This document shows positions 14,034-16,063 of a DNA stretch of 16,063 bases, one piece after another. This stretch comes from Dehalococcoidia bacterium (GTDB lineage Bacteria; Chloroflexota; Dehalococcoidia; Tepidiformales; Tepidiformaceae). The stretch's first letter is position 1; each line of letters begins with the position of its first letter. The notes under the pieces are model-generated. The model was not told the DNA's origin, searched no databases, and worked only from the letters and a program-made list of their open reading frames with translations. Where the stretch lies: assembly GCA_007126855.1 (NCBI GenBank), contig SLAK01000285.1, positions 1-16,063 of the forward strand. Direction: 5' to 3'. The position numbers and the translations under genes are program-made.

Positions 14034-15431
14034 CTACCTGGGGTCAATCGGCGTGACCACGCCAAGGCGGTCCTCGATGGCTTCGGCTGCGTCGAGGCAG
14101 AGGTCCTCGCGATAGCGGTTGCCGATGACCTGGACGCCCTGGGGGAGCCCATTTGCCACGCCCACGGGCAGCGCCGCAGCCGGGAGGCCCAGCAGGTTCG
14201 CGGCCACCACGAGGCGGAGCGAATTCAGCACCTGTATCGGGTCTTCCAGGTCGAACCCGACAGGGAAGGGCTGCATGGTGGAGACGGGCCCCAGCACCAG
14301 GGGATAGGTTTCGAAGAACTGGCTCCAGGCGCGGGCGATGGCGTTGCGCTGCGCAAAGCTCATCATGTACCCGGAATGGTCCAGCGAGGGAATCCCTTCG
14401 AAGATCCCGTCGAGAAACGTAAGTGCATCGGCGCAGGCGATCGGCTTGAGCATTTCGTAGAGGCCGAGCCTGAGCTCGGTGACGACAGTGGCGGCCCAGG
14501 TGTCACGCGCCTCGCTCAGCATCGGGAGGTCGACCTCCTCGACGGCATAGCCGGCATCGCGGAGGGCCTCCGCGGCGCGCTGCACGCCGGCCGCGACATC
14601 CGCGTCGACGCCCTCGCCGCCGGGGTCAAGCACCATTGCAACGCGGATGGGCGGCTCGGCCGCCGTGCCCTTGAGCGGAGCCGGCATCCACCAGGGGTCG
14701 CGCGCGTCGGGGCCGGAGATGCAGCCAAGGGCGAGCCGCAGGTCGCGCACGTGCCTGGCCATCGGCCCCTGGACGGCATAGAGCTGGAGGGTGATGGGCG
14801 CATCCTCGGGCGGCAGCGCGCTCGCCTGGGGCACGCGACCCAGCGTCGGCCGCAAGGCGGCTGTCCCGCAGCACTGCGACGGCCAGCGCAGCGACCCTCC
14901 GTAGTCGTTGCCGAAGCCCAGGGGCGTCATGCCCGTGGCCAGCGCGGCCGCTTCGCCGCCGCTGGAGCCACCAGGCGTCCGCGATCTGTCCCAGGGATTC
15001 TTCGTCGGCCCCCGCAGCCCGTTGTCCGTGTGCCAGCGCATGCCGAAGTCCGGCAGGTTGGTGCGCCCAATGGGGATGGCGCCGGCTGCCTTCGCCTGCG
15101 CCATGTGCGGCGCATCGATGGGCGGCACAGCCTCCGCCATCGCCACGAGGCCCTGGGTCGTCGCTGAACCGGCCAGGTCGATGTTCTCCTTAACGGTGAC
15201 CGGTACGCCGTGCAACGCGCCGGTTTGAGCGCCCGAGCTCAGCGCGCGGTCGGCGGCATCGGCCGCGGCGAGCGCGTCGTTTGCCAGCACCACGGTGACC
15301 GCGTTCAACTGCGGGTTCACCTCGTCGATGCGCGCGAGGTGCGCCTCCACAACCTCCTTGCTGGTCACCTGCCTCGCCCGGATGAGTTCCGCAAGGTCGA
15401 GCGCTCCCAGTCTGCACAGTTCGCTGCCCAT
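14034..15431 (-). CDS. Amidase-signature family hydrolase
   Basis: A 465-residue enzyme of the amidase-signature family, which hydrolyses amides with a Ser-Ser-Lys triad. All three residues are visible: K81 in V-T-V-K-E-N-I-D, the cis-Ser S156 in T-P-G-G-S-S-G-G-E-A-A-A, and the nucleophile S180 in G-N-D-Y-G-G-S-L-R-W-P. The N-terminus has the usual helical segment and A-V-T-V-V. The family includes GatA, but no gatB or gatC is adjacent and the sequence lacks GatA-like C-terminal features that I can recognise, so it is likely a broad-range amidase with an unknown substrate. The ATG at 15431 has A-A-G-G-A-G-G about 7 bp upstream. It is divergent from the lipoprotein gene and convergent with the aldolase gene. 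Confidence 0.92.
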   Translation of the reverse strand: MGSELCRLGALDLAELIRARQVTSKEVVEAHLARIDEVNPQLNAVTVVLANDALAAADAADRALSSGAQTGALHGVPVTVKENIDLAGSATTQGLVAMAEAVPPIDAPHMAQAKAAGAIPIGRTNLPDFGMRWHTDNGLRGPTKNPWDRSRTPGGSSGGEAAALATGMTPLGFGNDYGGSLRWPSQCCGTAALRPTLGRVPQASALPPEDAPITLQLYAVQGPMARHVRDLRLALGCISGPDARDPWWMPAPLKGTAAEPPIRVAMVLDPGGEGVDADVAAGVQRAAEALRDAGYAVEEVDLPMLSEARDTWAATVVTELRLGLYEMLKPIACADALTFLDGIFEGIPSLDHSGYMMSFAQRNAIARAWSQFFETYPLVLGPVSTMQPFPVGFDLEDPIQVLNSLRLVVAANLLGLPAAALPVGVANGLPQGVQVIGNRYREDLCLDAAEAIEDRLGVVTPIDPR

Positions 15432-15516
15432 GCCGTCTCCTCCTTCGACAGAGTGGCGGCCAGCTTATGTGCAGGGCACAGGCTTGTCCACGGGTCCCGC
15501 AATAGAATGGAGCGCA

Positions 15517-16063
15517 ATGCAACAATCATTCCGCGGGCTCCCGGCAGTGGGGCCGGCTCTTCTGCTCGCCCTCGCGGCGCTCCCGTTGCTTGCCGCCTGC
15601 GACGACAACGACGATTCGGGTAATGGCGAACCGCTTGTGGTGAGCGTCCAGGCCGAAGTCGAACCGGCAGACGCGCCCGTGCAGGTCGACGTCTCCGCCA
15701 TCGAGGAGGACGGCGACGGGCTGCTCTTCCACGAAGTGCGGGTTACCTGGGAAGGCGACCAGCCCGTCGTGCTCGAAGACGCACGCTTCACCCACGATGC
15801 CACCAGCAACGACGGGCGGCTCATCACCGCCGGGCGCGGTTGCGGCGCGAGCTGGGACGAGGACATGGAGCAGGTCCTGCTCGCTTGCACGAGCGACCTG
15901 CAGATCATCTGGCTTGAACCGGACCAGACGCACAACTACCCCGTCCGCATCTACCCGCAGGTCGGCCCGCAGCGCCTGGCGCCGGGCGCCTATGCCGTGG
16001 AGGAGCTTGTGCGGTGGTGGTACTCAGAAGGCCCGGCGGAGCCATTCCCGGAAATCGAGGACG
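15517..16063 (+). CDS. Putative lipoprotein, 5' part (truncated by window end)
   Basis: The frame runs from the ATG at 15517 to the last base without a stop, giving 182 visible residues. The N-terminus is a lipoprotein signal: a short basic region (R6), a hydrophobic core, and the lipobox L-A-A-C with C28 as the lipidated cysteine. An acidic D-D-N-D-D-S linker follows, typical of an exported surface lipoprotein. The rest is beta-rich with two further cysteines near C-G-A-S-W and L-L-A-C-T-S; no domain is recognised. A G-G-A-G lies about 4-5 bp before the ATG. The gene is divergent from the amidase gene with 85 bp between starts. Function is unknown and the C-terminus is missing. Confidence 0.8.
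   Translation, partial: MQQSFRGLPAVGPALLLALAALPLLAACDDNDDSGNGEPLVVSVQAEVEPADAPVQVDVSAIEEDGDGLLFHEVRVTWEGDQPVVLEDARFTHDATSNDGRLITAGRGCGASWDEDMEQVLLACTSDLQIIWLEPDQTHNYPVRIYPQVGPQRLAPGAYAVEELVRWWYSEGPAEPFPEIED

Noticed and set aside
15468..15480. Small dyad T-G-T-G-C, A-G-G, G-C-A-C-A between amidase and lipoprotein genes
   Set aside because: Arms of only 5 bp are expected often by chance; it resembles the dyad at 8623 only in the TGTGC core.
15503..15508. T-A-G-A-A-T as a -10 box for the lipoprotein gene
   Set aside because: Transcription would begin at about the start codon, which conflicts with the ribosome site present, and no -35 lies at the right distance.
1..16063. tRNA, rRNA, CRISPR repeats, insertion sequences, integrase or att sites
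   Set aside because: None was seen on either strand; no transposase motifs, no regularly spaced repeats, and no target-site duplications were noticed.

Overview
This is a GC-rich, very compact bacterial chromosome segment made of housekeeping, redox and cell-envelope genes. I see no mobile element, CRISPR array, rRNA or tRNA. Compactness, GTG/TTG starts, frequent strand switching and the mix of families (arginyl-tRNA synthetase, DUF885 protein, CinA, UbiA, class II aldolase, amidase, ABM-fold and Rieske proteins) would fit a high-GC Chloroflexota bacterium such as a Dehalococcoidia-type lineage. That placement is an inference without a marker-gene tree.

Region 1 (1-3924, + strand) is a tightly coupled run: the 3' part of argS, a nitroreductase-family protein, an inositol monophosphatase-family phosphatase and a DUF885 predicted metallopeptidase. 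The genes are 1 bp apart or overlap, so co-transcription is likely although the functions look unrelated. From 3921 onward the strands alternate: UbiA prenyltransferase (-), CinA (+), HAD hydrolase (-), TSUP exporter (+).

Region 2 (7484-9430, + strand) is a small redox cluster: a muconolactone delta-isomerase-like protein, a flavin reductase, an ABM-fold monooxygenase-like protein and, after an 84-bp gap with a dyad and a possible promoter, a membrane-anchored Rieske [2Fe-2S] protein. A strong hairpin terminator closes it. A second nitroreductase (-) converges on it.

Region 3 (10134-12603) holds poorly characterised envelope genes: a degenerate rhomboid-like membrane protein (+), a hemerythrin-like helical protein (-), and two convergent single-helix membrane proteins whose stop codons overlap.

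Region 4 (12604-16063) holds a two-part class II aldolase with an unrecognised N-terminal half, preceded by a long and apparently structured leader. Then come a hairpin, a convergent amidase-signature enzyme (-), and the 5' part of a divergent lipoprotein cut by the window edge.

The most notable points are three convergent gene pairs whose stop codons overlap in one CTAG/CTAA tetranucleotide, the structured aldolase leader, the aldolase fusion architecture, and the redox cluster that lacks an obvious oxygenase subunit. No complete, clearly new multi-gene system is evident.
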